A stretch of 64,000 nucleotides of DNA, taken from assembly GCF_949628265.1 (NCBI RefSeq), contig NC_088786.1:13082001-13146000 (forward strand). The letters are read 5' to 3'. Under the pieces are notes generated by a model, which worked only from the letters and a program-made list of their open reading frames with translations, was not told the DNA's origin and searched no databases. Positions 35,131 to 47,900 of the stretch are shown in pieces. Position 1 is the stretch's first letter; every line of letters starts with the position of its first letter. The position numbers and the translations under genes are program-made. This DNA comes from Cloeon dipterum (Eukaryota; Arthropoda; Insecta; Ephemeroptera; Baetidae).

Positions 35131-38100
35131 ATTGAAAAACTCTACGCGTGTTTATTTTAAAAGTTAATATTCCCAAGAACGTAAAAATCATTTTTTGATG
35201 ATTGAAATTCATGGCTCTATGATGTCAAAAATAAAGATCAAACTATAATTGAATTCTGATACTAAACTATTGAAATATGCGTATGTGTATAAAGTGCTTA
35301 ACATATTTTGGGAACGCCTTTAAACTGCACACATTATTGTCTTTGACGGGCTTCATGCAAACATGATTGATTTTAAATTAGCTTCATCACGTTTCTGCAT
35401 CTTATTCCACCAACCTAAATTTCTTTTTTCAAAACAGTACTCGAAATCTTTGCAAATTTAAATTATTATTGCCAGTTTAATAGCCACATACATGACTTTA
35501 AAATCCAACAACCAGATAAAAAATATATACTTTATGCTTGATATTTTATCACTCATGACCCATCTGGTCGCTTTTTATAGAATTGCATAGCTGGCTGTTC
35601 ATCTTATTGAATTGAAAATAAAGAGTCGTCGGCAGCTTTCCAACAAATTTCTGATGAGCTGCTATCTGACTGAAGAGCGAGTGTTATATTAAAAAGTTTA
35701 CGTGCTCGTCGCCCTTTGAAATCGCCGCAGCCGAAGCAAAAGGTGCGGAAAACCAGGAGTGCACCCATATAAATTGAGAGAGCGGTTAGGATCACTCGCA
35801 GAGCTAATATTATTTAATGAGATCACAATGCTCGCCTCTCGTTTTCCGTTCTTTCACTTTGCTTCCGCATGACGGGGCGCACAAGAGGCCGCGGCTCATC
35901 GTGCGCTCCATTCCGGCTGCAGCAGCTCTTTTTGGCGCACAATCAGTTGCTCTATCTCTTCAAATTTAATCCACTCACAGCCCCATCGTTAAATCAAACA
36001 TTTTACTATTGTTAACAGCCCGCGCTATCTCTCTTATACGGGACGTTCGAAACGCCATATTTTTACCGCCAGGTTCTAGGAAAGGGGGAAATTTGGCGCG
36101 TTGAATTTTATATTGTAATCCCGCTTAGAGTGACGAAAGATTACCCTTTATTTTTTCGTTTTTGCAATATTTGCCATTTCTTGCGTTCTTTTCTTTTTAT
36201 ACTAAATGTATTGACTGCGAGAGTAAACTAGTGTATATTATTTTGTTATTTTAAACTCAAAAGTTTGATTGCTCCACCGTACTGCAATGTTGCATCAAAC
36301 GACAAACATTTTCGCGAGAGATTTTGCAAAAAAATGTGACATGATTTTATTGGCAAAATACAACATATGAATTGAAGTAGTCAAATGTAAGCACAAATTT
36401 CATTTTGCATTGATGTTATAATTTTCTCAATCCTAACATTTAGTATATTTTCTTATTTAAATTAATACAAACTTATTTCTGACAAACTTGTATTTAACCT
36501 TAATATGTAATAATATAGTGGCTTTTAATTTTAATACGGTATTATACAGTTTTAAAGCGCTCAAACAGCCTATGAGAAAAGGTATGACAAAGCTCAATAA
36601 TTTGTTTATATTATTATGCTGTAGACTAGGGAGTTTCATAAGCCAATTTAGTGAGTACACGAAGCCCAGCAAAAAGCAAACCAAATCCTTTCAGGCGTCG
36701 CGTTCGTGATTTGGAGCAAAACGACAAGTAAAATATTTGGCCAGCAAAAATGATACTTCCGTCTTAAGCCGCGCGGCGCGTTCTGTCAGTGTGTCACTAT
36801 GCACGCACCACCGCAAGGCTTCCCTTTGTTGGAGCTGCTAAAAATTAGTTTTGGTTTCGATAAATAAGCGTGCATACGTGTGTATAGGTGAGCAGCAGCG
36901 GCTCGCATGGCTTCTGTGTACGACGCACTTAAAGAGTTTTGGCCACTCAAGCTCTTCGTCAGTTCCACTCATGTGCGATAATCAGCTTTTTCTTCTGCGT
37001 GATGCTTCTAATATCTGTCTTTGGAAGGAGATGCACGAACTGGAAAAGTCAGTTGAGCTCTGAAAAATTGAAATTTTTTATATTTGTGTTTTGGAATGCA
37101 TTAAAAATAGCTCATTTATATAGTTCAATTTAAAAAAATACTATTCTCGCCTTTAAAAATCGATTTAATTTGTATTAATATAATTCTTTCATGCTCTTCC
37201 TTTTGATGTTATCATTATTATTACCTTAAAGTTTAATCATGTACGTTGGTAAAATTTTCAAATTTTTGCCTAATATAAGGATTAATTTTATAGAGGAAAA
37301 TTAGATTAAACCTGAAATAATACAAATCCATAATATTCTATTTTTTTAGAACTGAAATGAATAAGAACTTTCGCGCATCTCCTTTCAAGGACTCATTCAC
37401 ACACGTTTTGCCCTTAGCTGCCTTTAAGTCACAGCTTTCCAAGCTGGCCGCTGCTGGCGCGTTAATGTCATATATATACCCTCTCAGAAGCGGATTGCTG
37501 CTCGGACAGGACATGACGTTTGAGGTTTCTTATGCCGCTTTCTACCTGCAATATGATATTTTGTTCATTCGCGCGGAAAAGGAAGTGCGTTTGGTTTAAA
37601 GACAGTCAGACGATTTGTATTCCTGCAATCCAACACCCCAGACAAGAATGGCAAATTAAAGCGTGAAATTATTTCCGTGCATCGGTTTTAAATTGCGAAT
37701 ACGAAAGTTTAAAACATCGATCGTCTCTTCAGATCTTTATGGAAGAAAATTTCAAAATAAAAAAGACAAATAATTGAATTCAAATGCTTGTGACTCGTAA
37801 AATGATCCGAAACAAAGCAATTTAATTATTTGTGATGGTTTTGAAAATTGAACGAGTATAGTACTTGAAAATTTAGTAATTTGTTATATCATTAATATTG
37901 GCATTTCAAAGCAATATTTTAAGTCAATATTATGCAGTTGGCTATACACATTTCTTCTTCAATGAATGGCAAAAGAAAAAAATATAATTAAAAGAACTGT
38001 CACCTTTTTACGCATAGCAAAAAAATAATCCTTCAAACGGTACTGCTATTTTAAAAGACCTCTCATATAATTCAACACCACGTGCACAGTCCCAAAAAAG

Positions 38101-39500
38101 TATACACAGTCATGCAATATGCGCAATGCTTTATTATGTTTTCTGACGAGGCGGCAGCCGTTGCGCGTCATGCAAAACACAAATATATATTTTTGCCGAC
38201 GGCCACGACGAGTTTGCATTTGAAAGGGAGAAAGCTAGGTGCTCGAAAAAATGATTACACCGCCAAATAAAGAAAAGACCGAGGTACGTGTATCACAATA
38301 ATGCGCTGGATCAACAATGATGGCTGCCGCGCCAGAGATACAACGCCGTATGAAAATCGCGGTGCGCGCGGCTTATGATAATAATTATTATTCATGACGA
38401 CGCCAACAATTATGGCCGCTCTCGCCGACAAGGCTTGTAAACTTCACCACGAGTATTTCACGCTTGCTTGCGCCCTTTCCACCCCTTTTGTCACGCGCGG
38501 GGAGACGTCTCTCTCAATAAATTTAGTAAACTGGTCGCGCGGGCAAAACACACAGCACCTGGCTTTGCGTTTGAAGCTGCACATCATTTTTTCTCCTTCC
38601 CGTCAATCCGACCATTTGAACAGCAGATAATCAAAACCTCGCAATGCTTGTTGACCTGCTCAATTGGGTTGCGAATTTTAGACTGCTATGATTACACACA
38701 ATATTGATTTATATATCTGGAAAAATACAAATCCATAAATTTTAGGTTTTCTTAAAAAAATGAAACATAGTGGTTGTTTAGAACTGAAATGGTTTATCTT
38801 TTCAGCGCAGGCCACCAGATACACATACAATGTGTCACCGCAGCAATGGGCGTATCCATCCGTTATGACTGGACGCAAAATTCCATCTGGATAAGAGATA
38901 AACTTCTATTATTCCAGATTATCCAATTTAGGACTTAGTTTAATTATATAAAAGCCACGCAGTTTTTCTGCCCCACAGCATACTGGATGCGCATTATAAT
39001 CATGGGTATGTTCGATTTTTTTGATAATTAGTTTGCATTATTCTTAATTGAAAGGTGAGCCCTTATGGGGACCCTTGTCAGCGTGTATGCAATCTGCATG
39101 GCAGGTCACTTTTGCTCCCCTCCCGTCGCAGCCGTGCAGGTAGCCCACGCTGAGAAGCGGTCCTTATAAAAGGTATACTCTCTAATTTCTTAAGTTAAAT
39201 ATTTATCAAGTAAGTAAAAAAATCAAGCAAAATAACAAAATAATAAGCAGATCACTATATAGAAAAATCAATGTAATAGTGATATTATACTAAAAATATT
39301 TATCTTAAGCTCGATAGTTTTGATAATGTAAACTATTGAGTAGTTCAACATTTCCACCGACTATGTCGAAACACCTGAAATAGAGACCACCTTAGGAGCA
39401 AAATCGTAGGTGGTCGCCTACAAATACTTCATAATCCGTTCCACTGATTTAACCTAATACAAAAGAGAGCAGTAAACAGAGATTGAGTGATGGGGATGAC
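35131..39500. other. Gene-poor DNA downstream of FoxD copy 1
   Basis: AT-rich DNA with GC-richer islands at about 35830-36100, 36760-37010, 38080-38640 and 39050-39180. No recognisable protein gene, although 38.8-39.2 kb shows promoter- and exon-like signals (listed separately). Position next to a developmental transcription factor makes enhancers plausible, but none is demonstrated. Confidence 0.4.
38945..39054 (+). promoter_or_regulatory. Candidate promoter with a 19-nt first exon
   Basis: TATATAAAAG (38945-38954) is followed at 38987 by ATG, which opens the 19-base exon MRIIIM+G ending in the strong donor GTATGT (39006). An acceptor follows 49 bp later (TTGAAAG, exon from 39055). The sequence after it, up to about 39175, is GC-rich and open in more than one frame. 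The pattern mimics the short signal-peptide exons of the mucin genes, but no protein family is recognised. Confidence 0.2.
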
Positions 39501-39572
39501 AATGGTCGGTTTCCCCCACGTCAATCTTTTGAGATTAAATTTTGTGTGTGTTTCTACTTGCGAGTATGATCT

Positions 39573-39929
39573 ATGAAATCTGGCCATTTCCCCACCCGGA
39601 ACATCAAGAATGACACGACAAAGTATTATCATGTGAATCGCAGTCTCGACATCAAGGCCGTTCAGGACATGGATGACATCCTGGACGACGACGAACTCAA
39701 AACCAACTACGACGCTTTCAAGGACAAGGTCATCGTGCGTTTCGCAGCAACGACAGAAGAGAAACTTCGAGAACTCATCAGCGCCCAAGATCTCGGCGAC
39801 CGCACACCATCGCAGTTTTTCCGACACCTGCAATCTCTGGCCGAGGCGTTTTATTTAGCTTTTTTATCGCAACGAATTGTCAAGGCCGTAAATAATGTTG
39901 GTCATGATTTTAGTGTATTGCTTTTTTAA
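39573..39929 (+). mobile_element. LTR-retrotransposon gag fragment, truncated
   Basis: The frame contains KNDTTKYYHVNRSLD, NYDAFKDKVIVRFA, EEKLRELISAQDLGDRTPSQ and FFRHLQSLA. This is the capsid pattern of Ty3/Gypsy-type gag proteins in arthropods (DDTTKYHHV..LD, YD.LK..LI..F, E..R..LL...LGDR.PSQ.LR.L..LA). Only about 90 residues are left. The upstream part, the zinc knuckle, pol and LTRs are not visible nearby, so this is a dead remnant, not an active element. Confidence 0.55.
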
Positions 39930-42900
39930 GGTTTATAGTTGAAAACCCACAAGAGATGAACACTATGATTATCGTCGTATCTCTGCTCATTTTCCCCATA
40001 AACTAAATTTACGTCGTTTGATTGGTCGGTGCAAGCAAAAGGGCCAAATTAAGCGCACACGTTTTTTTACGCGGCTTTACCTTTCACAATGCAACTGTAT
40101 CCATTCGCTGACAACAAACAAAGAGAGTGTCTCGCCATCATTTTCCAGATGTAAATCTGTCGGCAGTGAAAAGAGTCGATTATAATGTTAATCTTGTCCG
40201 AGCTGATGATATAATGTTACCATTGTAAACTAGTTGAGTACGCACCGGGCTGGAAAGCATTTCAATTGCTTCATCTTATTTGTGATTTGTTAAATGTGAT
40301 AGCAACCTCTTTTAGACTTCATATTATCTCCAGGAAACTCTCAGGAGGGAAGCCTTTACGAAACACCTCAGCATATTATCCCTGAGAAAATTTTCACACT
40401 CCAGTTTAGTTTTATCACATGAAATTAAAATTGGAATTCTTTGGTATGGTAAGAATTGTTTTCAGCTGAAAACCTTTCCTTTGTCAGATGCTCAATCAAA
40501 TCACAGCAGTTCTCGAATCATTGGATTCCGATTGTGAATTGTTTTATTTTCACATTGTATATGTTGACACATACTTTGAAAACAAAAAGCGAAGTTGGGC
40601 TGAAATCGTCAGTGCTAAGTGCTCCCTCGCGCGCGTACAAGTACAACAGTTGTCTTTCTCAAGCTAAATGTTGTCGCAAACTTGGGACAAAGTTTCGCTA
40701 TTTGCCGAGCGAAGAGGAAAGCTATGTCATTTTAATTTGCTAGCGGCGGCAGCGAAGCGACTCCGGTGGCACGCGAATAAATGCTCCTTATGAACAATCT
40801 GAGGGATGAGTTACATCAGCAGCAGTTTGCGTCTCTAAATCTAGGCCACCCGAGCAGCAGATTTTAAATCGATTCAAAATTGCTGCACACACACACACAA
40901 AGTGTTTCAGGATCTTCCCGGAAAGCCAGTAGCTCGATTCATTCCCTGTGAAAAATAAGAAAAATATAGAGCAGCGGGCTGAATGAACGACTTAAGACGG
41001 AAGTGAAGGATCATTTAACAACGTACAGGTGCCGTTCATGTAAAAATAAACAAGAGCGATGAAAATCCTCTCTGAAATACAACCGCTGTGTTGGTATATG
41101 TTCATGCTATTAATGGGGAACGAGCAAAATTTACTTTTGTTAACTGCGAATCAGTTTATAAATTATTGAAGCGAACTTCAAAGCTGGACCCTTCTTACGA
41201 GTGAGGAAACTTCAATAGGGCCCACACGCATTACACCCGACAGTTACGAGATTGGCGGCATTTTTTATCTTCTCGTTTGCCACCCACAAGAATTACTATT
41301 TCAAAAAAGGCCTCGAGAACCCACTCAATTATTTGTTGTTTTTGTGTGCTGGTTCTTTCATGTGTAATGAATCATGCTTTTGAATTTCTGCAATGGAAGT
41401 ATGGAGCAGTCTTTCAATTGTTGACAGCTTAATCTCATATACAAATAGTTGAATTCACTATATTGTGACGTGTATATTATTTTTGTACACACCTATACTT
41501 TAAAGTGAAAAAATCACCGGCAAATCACTTGCCCTGTCGCTGGAAAAGAGCAGATATTGGTAAAATGACAAACAGGCAATAATAAATCATGGGTGATCAG
41601 ATCGTTTACTTTAAAAGGAGCAAGGTCAACTCACTCGCAGCAACGACGGGGTAGTTTTTCCCTTCTCGGATGCTTCCAGTTTCCAACTTCACTCTGAAGG
41701 AACCACTTAGTGCTCCCGTTGCAGGATGTCATCATGTGGTATAGACCTCGAGCGACACAGGTCTTTCTCGGCGACTTCGACTGCCTCGATGTAAAACAGG
41801 AGATATAGTTTCAGTAGCCTACAGTAGCCGTGCTGCAAATTTCGCTAATATGTGCCGCTCTTCACCCACTAGAGCCCCGCAGTTGTCGATTCTTCGAAGT
41901 CCTGATTCCGTTGACTCGATAGCACAAGCTGCAGCTATAGCAGTCTGCGGGGACGCTAGCTAATTTCATCCCTCCGTAACGGCAGTAGCAAGGAAGGAGG
42001 TAACTATAACTAGAGCTCTCGGGTAGTTTGCTTGCATGGTAAAGAGCGGCGCATTTCATTCTAGCACTTTTATTAGCAATTCGTTCATAAAATATACATG
42101 TCAGTAATTTTAAAGCGGAATTTCGTATATTTTGATTTTGTAGCAAAAGTCTATACAGTCGGTTAAATTTTAACTTTATCCTTTTTTGTTTTAATCGACT
42201 CAAAACAAATTATTAAATAAGAGACTAGAAATAAGATAAGTAAATTAATTTTATCTGGACAACGCTTCTTTAAGAGATCTATTCAATCAGAATGCCGCAT
42301 ACATAATTTTTTCAAATATTACGAAATGTATTTTCAGTAGTGTGGGATTATACATTAATAAGTCATTATTTAGAATGAATTAGTTATTTACTTTGACTTG
42401 CAAACAAAATATGATGTGGCTGTGAGGTAATATTTCCAAATCAAATATAATGCAGATTTTGGCAAAAAAAATAAAGTATTTTTATACGCCATCACCACAT
42501 AAAAACGTGTCGGCAAGCTAAACTAACAGCTTGCAACGTCCACACAGCGAGAATAAATATTATATTGAGTTTTATTGCCGGCGAGTATAAACACAAGAGC
42601 ATTGGTCTCGGTCGCAGCGGCAGTTTGAGCAGCAATTGCGTTGAGTTTTTGCACAGACCATTTCTTTCAAGTCGGCCGCGAAACATTAAATATTCCGAAG
42701 CAGAAAGAGCATGCACAGATGCAAATGCTTTTGACTGATGCTGTTGGGGTTCGGAATTTTAATCGTGCCTTATTTTTCAATTTTTGAGGGGCTGTCAATA
42801 ACAACATGGTATGATAGTATTTGGTTTAAAATTACTTATTAGTTCAAAACGAACATTATTTACATCCAATAAACTCTCTAATGTATGGTAGAAAGTTAAA

Positions 42901-44230
42901 CAGGCAGAAAAATATTTTTTGGTTGGTCAATTATAGGCTTGTTTAATACAAAAATTGTTAGTAATTAATTATTTCAATTATAACAATCTTTAAATGTGGT
43001 ATCTAAAAATCAGGTCATAACCTCTCTTAACTTGCTCCATATAAAAGCAAAGTGAGTTCTTTTGCCGACTAGAATTCAGCACCTCACGTTTGGCATATGG
43101 TGCGAGATTATGGAGCACACACTGCGCAAACAGATCTCGTCAAGAGTACAAGTTGCAGCACAGCCAGGGCATATCCTGCGCAAGTGTTTATTTTCTTGAG
43201 GTGCGTGAGTGTAAACGCCAGATGAAAGATAAACGGCCCGCGGAGACCATCTATAAAGATATCAAAATGTTAAAAAGAGAAGTAGTGCTGTGTGTGTGGT
43301 GCGGTGCGTGTTTGGCTCTTACTTCCTAGAAAAAGTTGTTTTACACATACAAATAATGTTTGATGCTCTCATCTCTTTGTGGGGAGAGAAATGTTAGTAG
43401 TCAAACATAAATGTATTTTCCTTTTTCCTCTCTCCAAACACAATCAATGTTCAAAGAAAAAGGCGGCGCGACTGGTTTGATGTGTTCCTCTCGCTCAATC
43501 ATAAAACACGCGCGTCTCCCGCGCTTTGCCGCAATTGCTGCGCGCCCTGCCTTGACAGACGATTTTTGTCTTGTTTCTGTGTACCAGTGAACAACCGCTA
43601 CGATATCGCACAAACTAGGCAAACACCAATCCAATAAATCACTTCAAAGCCGACATCACTCCTCTGTGTGGGATTCAAATACAAATTTTCTTTTTTAGAA
43701 CAATATTTTTTTTTAAATTTTGATTTTTAGCAACAAAGCTAAAAATATTTTTGATAAATCAAAAGTTTCATAAAATTAAAAAAAGTGCGGAGAAAATAAA
43801 TTTATGATATTTAAAAATTTGGAAATTAGCCACATTCCAATTTTTAGATTCAAAATTACGTTTACTGTGGATTAGCAGGAGGTAACTCTACCACATTGTC
43901 TATAAATCACATGAATGAGCAGCAAAACATAAATATTTGGAAACAAAATATTTCGGACATTTTTGCACTGGGAAATAGAAGCAACATTTAAGCATCAGAA
44001 CGTATTACAATCCAAAAAGCTAAATTCAAAACTGCAAATGATTTTTGTCTTTACCAGCCATCTTATTACAGAAAAAATATTTCATACCTTTTTAATTGAG
44101 ATCTGATTGAGCTTTGATGGTATTTTTTTAATATTTCCAATTCTAACCAGATAAATTACTATTTTTTCTTGCAATTTTTTCCATTTTCCATTGATTTTAT
44201 TCTCCTGTGGTGCCTTCTCGCCACTACTGT
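39930..44230. other. Gene-poor DNA, 39.9-44.2 kb
   Basis: No confirmed gene. The stretch contains an unexplained GC-rich segment at 41640-42060 with an exon-like core (41725-41790) and a TATAAAA at 43040-43046 upstream of a GC-richer 43070-43320 block, which could be another promoter or enhancer. The rest is AT-rich without recognisable content. Confidence 0.35.
41725..41790 (+). other. Exon-like island of unknown gene
   Basis: A 66-base segment is bounded by a good acceptor (TGCTCCCGTTGCAG) and a donor (GTAAAA) and reads open in phase 0: DVI then MWYRPRATQVFLGDFDCLD. The composition (W, Y, F, D) looks protein-like. It may be a first or internal exon of a + strand gene whose other exons lie beyond the window. 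I do not recognise the family; another frame of the surrounding GC-rich block is also nearly open, which weakens the case. Confidence 0.25.
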
Positions 44231-44234
44231 CACT

Positions 44235-44930
44235 GCAACTAGTTTGAATTAAACCTGTATCGCCAGGTTGTAACGCGCGTCTAGGGGAATTTGCGCTCCG
44301 CGTTACTATCTGGCGCGGCTTGAGGAGCCGGCGACCAGATCTAGCCTGTTCTGTTTTGGGCTGCGGGAACTCTCTCGTGGGAGTTCCCGCGATTAAACTG
44401 AATTCGGACTCTTTCGGCCGGTCATCGGCACCCAGAGCCGGGCACTCGCCTTGGTCAATCTCGTGGTCGACAGGCGGTGTCCTCGAACTCCGTCACTGTC
44501 AGACGGACAGTGCTCAAATACGGAGATTTACGTTATTTAAATGAGTTGGCTGGACTTCCAAAGATTACAAATAAATATTCTTCCTTAAAAAAAATGCTTT
44601 AAGTCAACTTACTTTCCCTCAGGTGATCTCAAACAATTATACAACTCCTCTTGTCATTTGAGCACTTGAGTATTTATTATCAGAAATGACGACCGCCGCT
44701 TGCGACGGCCTAACTTAAGGAGAGTAAAGGTAAACCTTTACTCTCCTTAACAATGACCTCCTCCCCGCTCGCTAGCGCACAGAGGGGTCGCGTTATTCAT
44801 AAGGTGATAGTGGGGGAAAAGGTGGCTCCTACAAGGTGGGAGTGTAAAAAGTTGTGTGATAAGCATTGCACCCTTGCTGCACCTTCACCCCCACTGCACA
44901 TTTAGCCTCGCACGGCAGCAGTCGCAACAT
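44235..44930. repeat. GC-rich structured region, probable transposon remnant
   Basis: This segment departs from its AT-rich flanks and is full of short hairpins. 44363-44390 is a perfect 10-bp stem (GCGGGAACTC / GAGTTCCCGC) with an 8-base loop, followed 7 bases later by CTGA. 44715-44750 is a near-perfect palindrome. No coding capacity is recognised. The structure is compatible with a non-autonomous DNA transposon or Helitron remnant, but the borders are unclear. Confidence 0.35.
44715..44750. repeat. 36-bp near-perfect palindrome flanked by TTAA
   Basis: TTAAGGAGAGTAAAGGT, then AA, then its exact reverse complement: 17-base arms with a 2-base centre. Both ends are TTAA, the target sequence of piggyBac-type transposases. 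Confidence 0.85.
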
Positions 44931-47900
44931 GATCTCTTCTCTGGGTTGAGAATTGGCGCTAAAATATTCAAGAAACTTTGATCTCATACTAATAAGACCC
45001 GCACTATATGGGGTAAGACCTTATAAAATTGTATAATAATTGTAGATGTCCAAAATTGATATTTTCATGTTCAAATTATTTATTGTTTGTGATTTTAATT
45101 AGTTGTAATATTTCACAGTGTTAACTCTACTACTTCAAACCACGAGACTAAATAATAAAAGATGAATAATTACACTACCAAAAGACGCATTTCTCTCACG
45201 GCTCCTCGAACCCACACTCCATTTTGTATCTATCTTGTGGAGCGAAATGCATTTATATTATTTAAAAATAATAATTTTCTCTCAATTAAAAAAATCTTTC
45301 AATGCAAACGTAACAAATAAATATTCCCGCCGCCTATTTTTGCTTTCATTCAGGATAGTTTGACGCGCTCGTGCTCAAATTTTTCACGGGCATGTGTTCT
45401 TTTTCTGACAGTTTTCTGTCTGTCACGCCTGCCGCTAAATGTTTGGTCTGCAGTGTTGGGCAAACATTATTTCGATTCAGCAGCCATAACAGTGAGTGTG
45501 CGTATAATTGTGTGTGCACACACAACTATACAGAGCGAGAGCGCAATCCCCAACACAAGACAGATGGTGCGTACAAAAAAGAGCGATTTTACTTCCATCA
45601 GCGCAACAAACATATATATCGCGGCACAAAGCGAAATTGTGATTCATATGGGAACACACGCGAGAGAGCTTTAGAGCGGAAAGAATCATCAACATCCAGT
45701 TTGCATTATGTACAGTATTATTTATTGTGCTGCGAAGCGGCCCTCTAAAGGGAGGCACAGATTATTTATTTGTTTGTTTGTCGCACGGATCTATATTAAC
45801 AGAAAATAAGGCATAAATGTTATTGTCAACACAACTGAATTTTATTCGTTTGTGCGCGTGTGCATCTCTTCAGAAGAACAGAATAAATTAATTAATCGTA
45901 TTGATGAAAGACGAGTCCTTTATATAACAATTTTATTGACAATCAGGGATTCTGCCCCTATTAAATGTAATGTAAATATATTGAATGTATTTGAACAGCT
46001 TTTCGCAGCTGAAATTTGCTGACCAGTTTTCAACACGATTATTATTCAAAAGCTCCATTTTGGTCATACAAAAAATGACTTAACACGCCGGTTTTTTTCG
46101 TGTGTTCTGCATAGATATTCTGAATTTTGCACCAAGAGGAAGCTACTATCTCGAATGACAGTGCGTCTAAATTTCATTTCCCAACATGTGCACTCAGTTA
46201 CTGGGAAGAGGGCATGCTATTCTGTGAAGGGTATCGCGCAAAAACGGCGTTGGTGGCGGCGGACGGAGGCGTCAAGCAGTCTAGCGCAACGATGGCCCAA
46301 GTAAATGCACATGTTGGGGTCTATCGCGCGGCTCGAAATCCATCAGGCCTGCTGACAGCCAGCTGATCAGACTCACGCATTGTTGCTTCCTGCTTGCACA
46401 CTATTAAAATTGTAACACAAATATTATGAGTTTTATGTCTTGCCGAAGGAAAATAGAGAGCAAAACACACCCTTCTTGCACCCTTGACAGCTCAAGTCCT
46501 AAGCAAGCGTCGCTTTTCAATCAGGTCTGCATCTGCACTCCTGTGCTTTGTGACAATTTACATATGAATTCATTTGAATCCACGGGCTTCAGTGCAGCTT
46601 AAGAGGGGTGTTAAAAATATTTCACACAATGTTTTATTGTAATACTATTTAAAATTTACTTTGTGCTAGTTATCTTGAGAGTTTAGAAAGCAGTTAAAAA
46701 TTAAAACTTCCCATTAAAATTGAAATTGTAAAAATTCAAATAAGGAGATTTTGGAGAAAAATTGGTTAAAGCGTTTGTGGTTCAAGAAGTGTTTGCTGCA
46801 TTTCACACTCAATATTCAAAAATTTTGTCTGGAGAGCAGATTCGGTTTCCAGGAAGAAATTTTATTTTTTGAATTTCTCAGGGAAAAAGTATAAATAAAA
46901 TTGAAGTGAATCCCACCTACAACCAACTGAAATGAATGTTCGCGTGAATTTGCCAGCGCACACTCATGTTCCGTCGTTGTTTTCATTCTTAATCCACGCC
47001 GGCGTCGCCATGGTGAAGTTGTGACAGGCTGCGGGCCGGAATTAATGTTATAATTTAATGCTATTTTCTTAAGAGTTAATGCAGCAACAAAAATGAGCGC
47101 ATGTGTCGGCGCCATAAATCAGGCAGCCAGTTAATATTTGGATGCCAGTTTTTCAGCCCCTCGCACATCGTGCTCTTGAGGGCTGTGAAAAGTAGTCTAT
47201 TACAAAACTGAATAATTACAACTTATTTTCCTTCGACCAGTAGACAGTATGTGTACTCATCTCATGCAATCTATAATTATTTTGGTCAAGTATTCATCCT
47301 TAATGAATTCTCATTTCAGCAAAATCTGCCGATTTTGAAGTTCCCCAGCCCACTAGAATGATGATTTTTGCAGTACTTGAAGGCACACTGTTTTTCACAT
47401 CCCTCGGCAAACATAAGGCCCAAAGCGGCACGCATTGATATACACATGTTATTTCATGGCTGGGATGAGCGAGTGACAAGGTGACAAATTTATGACGACT
47501 CGCTCGCCATCGGCAATGAAAATAATAATTCGTCGGGCTCACATTGCGCGGAGGAAGTTGTTCGCGCGGGGATTATTTGAAGTCACTAGTTTGCTGCCCA
47601 AAGAATCCTGCTCGTCTTCTTTGAGCTAGGACCTCTGCGTGCCGCAATGCTCTTTTTGAAGAGACAGATCGCCGGCGTGTTTTTAGAGCCTTCTTTATGT
47701 GACGCTGAAATGATTTGTCAACGTTACAAGCCAAAACAGCCGCATGTAACGCTAGTGATCTTCAAAATTAAGGCGCGACACACACTAACTCTCACACGGC
47801 ACCACGCATTTCCTCTCGCAAGATAAATAAACACGCGGCTCGCACAGCTTTGTGCGTCCTATTAACTTTTAATCTTAATGAGATCGTGATTATTTATGAA

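Noticed and set aside
43040-43329. TATAAAA at 43040-43046 followed by an open frame
   Set aside because: The TCAG nearest the expected start is 38 rather than about 30 bases away, and the frame has no recognisable feature. Kept only as a possible promoter in the region description.
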